Source: CBDUUP01 sp965370435 (GTDB lineage: Bacteria > Chloroflexota > Anaerolineae > Anaerolineales > UBA11579). Taken from it: a DNA stretch of 5,375 nucleotides. Position 1 is the stretch's first letter, and each line of letters opens with the position of its first letter. Below are positions 4,152 to 5,375 of this stretch, piece by piece. A model generated the notes under the pieces. That model was not told the DNA's origin, searched no databases, and worked only from the letters and a program-made list of their open reading frames with translations. The stretch spans positions 1-5,375 of the forward strand of contig CBDUUP010000311.1 in assembly GCA_965370435.1 (NCBI GenBank), in the 5' to 3' direction. The translations under genes and the position numbers were made by a program.

Positions 4152-5375
4152 AAAACTTTGGCGGTTGCCGGAAGGGTTGGTTTTGGTTGTGCCGTTTGTT
4201 TTGCTTTCGCCGGTGCTGCTGAGAGGGCAGGCGATGTTCTGGGGAGTACCCAGCTTGCAGTTCATCCCCTGGTGGGCGCAGGCCTGGGAGACGGTATTGT
4301 CGGGGCATTTGCCTTTGTGGAACCCGCTGGTGGGGATGGGCGCGCCATTGTTAGCCAACTACCAGACCGGGTTGTTATACCCTCCTAACTGGTTATATTT
4401 TCCTTTATATGGACTAGGCGGGACGCCGTGGATGGCCTGGGGGATGGCTTTGCTGGTGGCTGTCCATCTGGCCTGGGCGGGGCTGGGCATGGCCCGGTTG
4501 ATCCGACGCCTGGGACTGCCTCCCCTGGCGCAGACGGTGAGCGGGTTGGCTTTTGGGATGGGGGGGTATATGGTGGCCCGGTCGGGATTTTTGAGTATCA
4601 ATGCGGCGGTTGCGTGGCTGCCGTGGATACTCTTGGGGGTGTTGAACGTGGTAACGTTGAACGTTGAAACGTTAAACATTGGAACATCGAAAGGGTGGAA
4701 GCTTCAGACGGTGTGGTTGGGTGTTTTTATAGGGATGCAGTTGTTGGCGGGGCACGCGCAGACGAGTTGGTATACGATGCTGCTGGCAGTTGCAATGGGG
4801 AGCTTCTGGGCGTGGCAGAAAGGCCGCCAAGACGGAGATTCGCGTAGCCAAATTTTGTTGAGGGCCTGGGGGAGGATGGGGTTGGCGGTAGTGATCGGCC
4901 TGGCGTTGGCGGCGATCCAACTGCTACCCACGGTGGAGTATTTGCTGAATTCACAGCGTTCTGGGTCGGTGGACGTCGAGGTTTTCGCCACCTATTCGTT
5001 CTCGCCGTGGCGATTTTTGTCCATGCTGGCCCCGGATTTATACGGCAATCCGGTGCGGGGGGATTATGCGGGCTATGGCAATTATTGGGAGGATGACATT
5101 TATCTCGGTTTGCTGCCGCTGCTCCTTGCCGGGATGATGATCCTGGGACGAGGCAAGACTAAAGCGCGGAAAAATCTGGTGAGGTTCCTGGTGGTCTTGA
5201 TGGGGGTCTCTTTCCTGCTGGCGCTGGGGAAGAATACGCCGGTGTTCTTGTGGCTTTTTGAACACGTGCCTACTTTTGATATGTTCAATTCGCCGACCCG
5301 GTTCAGCCTCTGGGCGGTGTTTGCGTTGGCATTGCTGGCGGGATATGGCGCGGCGCGCTGGCGGCGGCCGGAGGG
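4147..5375 (+). CDS. YfhO-like polytopic membrane protein, C-terminus cut by right edge
   Basis: The frame is open from ATG 4147 to the window end (409 codons, no stop). The protein starts MKKLWRLPEG followed by a hydrophobic helix (11-25). The first outer loop reads LQFIPWWAQAWETVLSGHLPLWNP, split here as LQFIPWW (37-43) and SGHLPLWNP (52-60). GMGAPLLANYQTGLLYPPNW follows at 63-82. QF.PW, SG.LPLWNP, G.P and LYPPN are hallmarks of YfhO-type proteins, large bacterial membrane proteins (often 700 residues or more) related to GT-C glycosyltransferases and linked in some Gram-positives to glycosylation of cell-wall polymers. Further helices are apparent near 97-117, 152-166, 187-203, 208-223, 243-262, 319-334, 344-361 and 386-403. 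The usual acidic residue of the first GT-C loop is not obvious (FWGVPSLQF). The start lies 47 bp after the glycosylase stop with no terminator between, so co-transcription is likely. A short repeat is inserted in frame at residues 166-182. Exact substrate and role are unknown. Confidence 0.8.
   Translation, partial: MKKLWRLPEGLVLVVPFVLLSPVLLRGQAMFWGVPSLQFIPWWAQAWETVLSGHLPLWNPLVGMGAPLLANYQTGLLYPPNWLYFPLYGLGGTPWMAWGMALLVAVHLAWAGLGMARLIRRLGLPPLAQTVSGLAFGMGGYMVARSGFLSINAAVAWLPWILLGVLNVVTLNVETLNIGTSKGWKLQTVWLGVFIGMQLLAGHAQTSWYTMLLAVAMGSFWAWQKGRQDGDSRSQILLRAWGRMGLAVVIGLALAAIQLLPTVEYLLNSQRSGSVDVEVFATYSFSPWRFLSMLAPDLYGNPVRGDYAGYGNYWEDDIYLGLLPLLLAGMMILGRGKTKARKNLVRFLVVLMGVSFLLALGKNTPVFLWLFEHVPTFDMFNSPTRFSLWAVFALALLAGYGAARWRRPE
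4642..4692 (+). repeat. AACGTT-unit tandem repeat inside the membrane-protein coding region
   Basis: AACGTT recurs at 4653-4658, 4660-4665 and 4668-4673, flanked by the degenerate copies AACGTG (4645-4650), AAACATT (4674-4680) and GGAACAT (4681-4687). The unit is 7-9 bases and itself palindromic. It is translated in frame as LNVVTLNVETLNIGTSK (residues 166-182), a polar loop between two membrane helices. Its A+T-rich codons (TTA, ATT, ACA, AAC) differ from the GC-rich neighbours, which suggests a recent expansion or insertion. Confidence 0.6.

Overview
The window holds two complete genes, two genes cut by its edges, and an unusually structured gap between the two divergent halves. No name can be read directly, but the mix suggests an environmental, fairly GC-rich bacterium of the Chloroflexota (Anaerolineae-like) kind. 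The clues are a large secreted FG-GAP/SdrD-B protein, a large YfhO-like membrane protein, and short degenerate tandem tracts scattered at gene edges. This placement is inference from remembered families, not a search result.

Left part (minus strand). Bases 1-101 are the first 33 codons of a LysE/RhtB-type amino-acid exporter that runs off the left edge; its Ser-Pro-Gly-Pro motif is intact. Between it and the next gene lie a weak promoter candidate, a 44-bp imperfect nested inverted repeat resembling a dispersed extragenic repeat, and a strong Rho-independent terminator (286-309). The terminator ends the transcript of the 790-residue gene at 340-2712. That protein has a signal peptide, seven FG-GAP-like repeats (probable seven-bladed beta-propeller), one SdrD B-like domain, and a second repeat block with five GDW(D/N)-type calcium-loop motifs. 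It looks like a secreted surface or adhesion/binding protein.

Middle part (2713-3172). This 460-bp divergent intergenic region carries the ribosome-binding site of the secreted-protein gene, an 11-bp bulged hairpin, a 12-bp perfect AT-rich palindrome, a 93-bp element bounded by perfect 12-bp inverted repeats with further nested arms, and a good sigma70-type promoter for the rightward genes.

Right part (plus strand). 3173-4099 encodes a HhH-GPD superfamily DNA glycosylase (AlkA/OGG1 fold, monofunctional type by its residues). After 47 bp without a visible terminator comes a polytopic YfhO-like membrane protein (4147 to beyond the right edge). Its start codon sits inside a short GAAGGATGAA repeat tract, and a second short tandem repeat (AACGTT units) is built in frame into its coding region. 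The two genes are probably co-transcribed, but no functional link is evident.

No complete new defence, CRISPR or mobile system is visible. The best candidates for novelty are the 2966-3058 inverted-repeat element, the two short tandem-repeat tracts associated with the membrane-protein gene, and the two-propeller architecture of the secreted protein.
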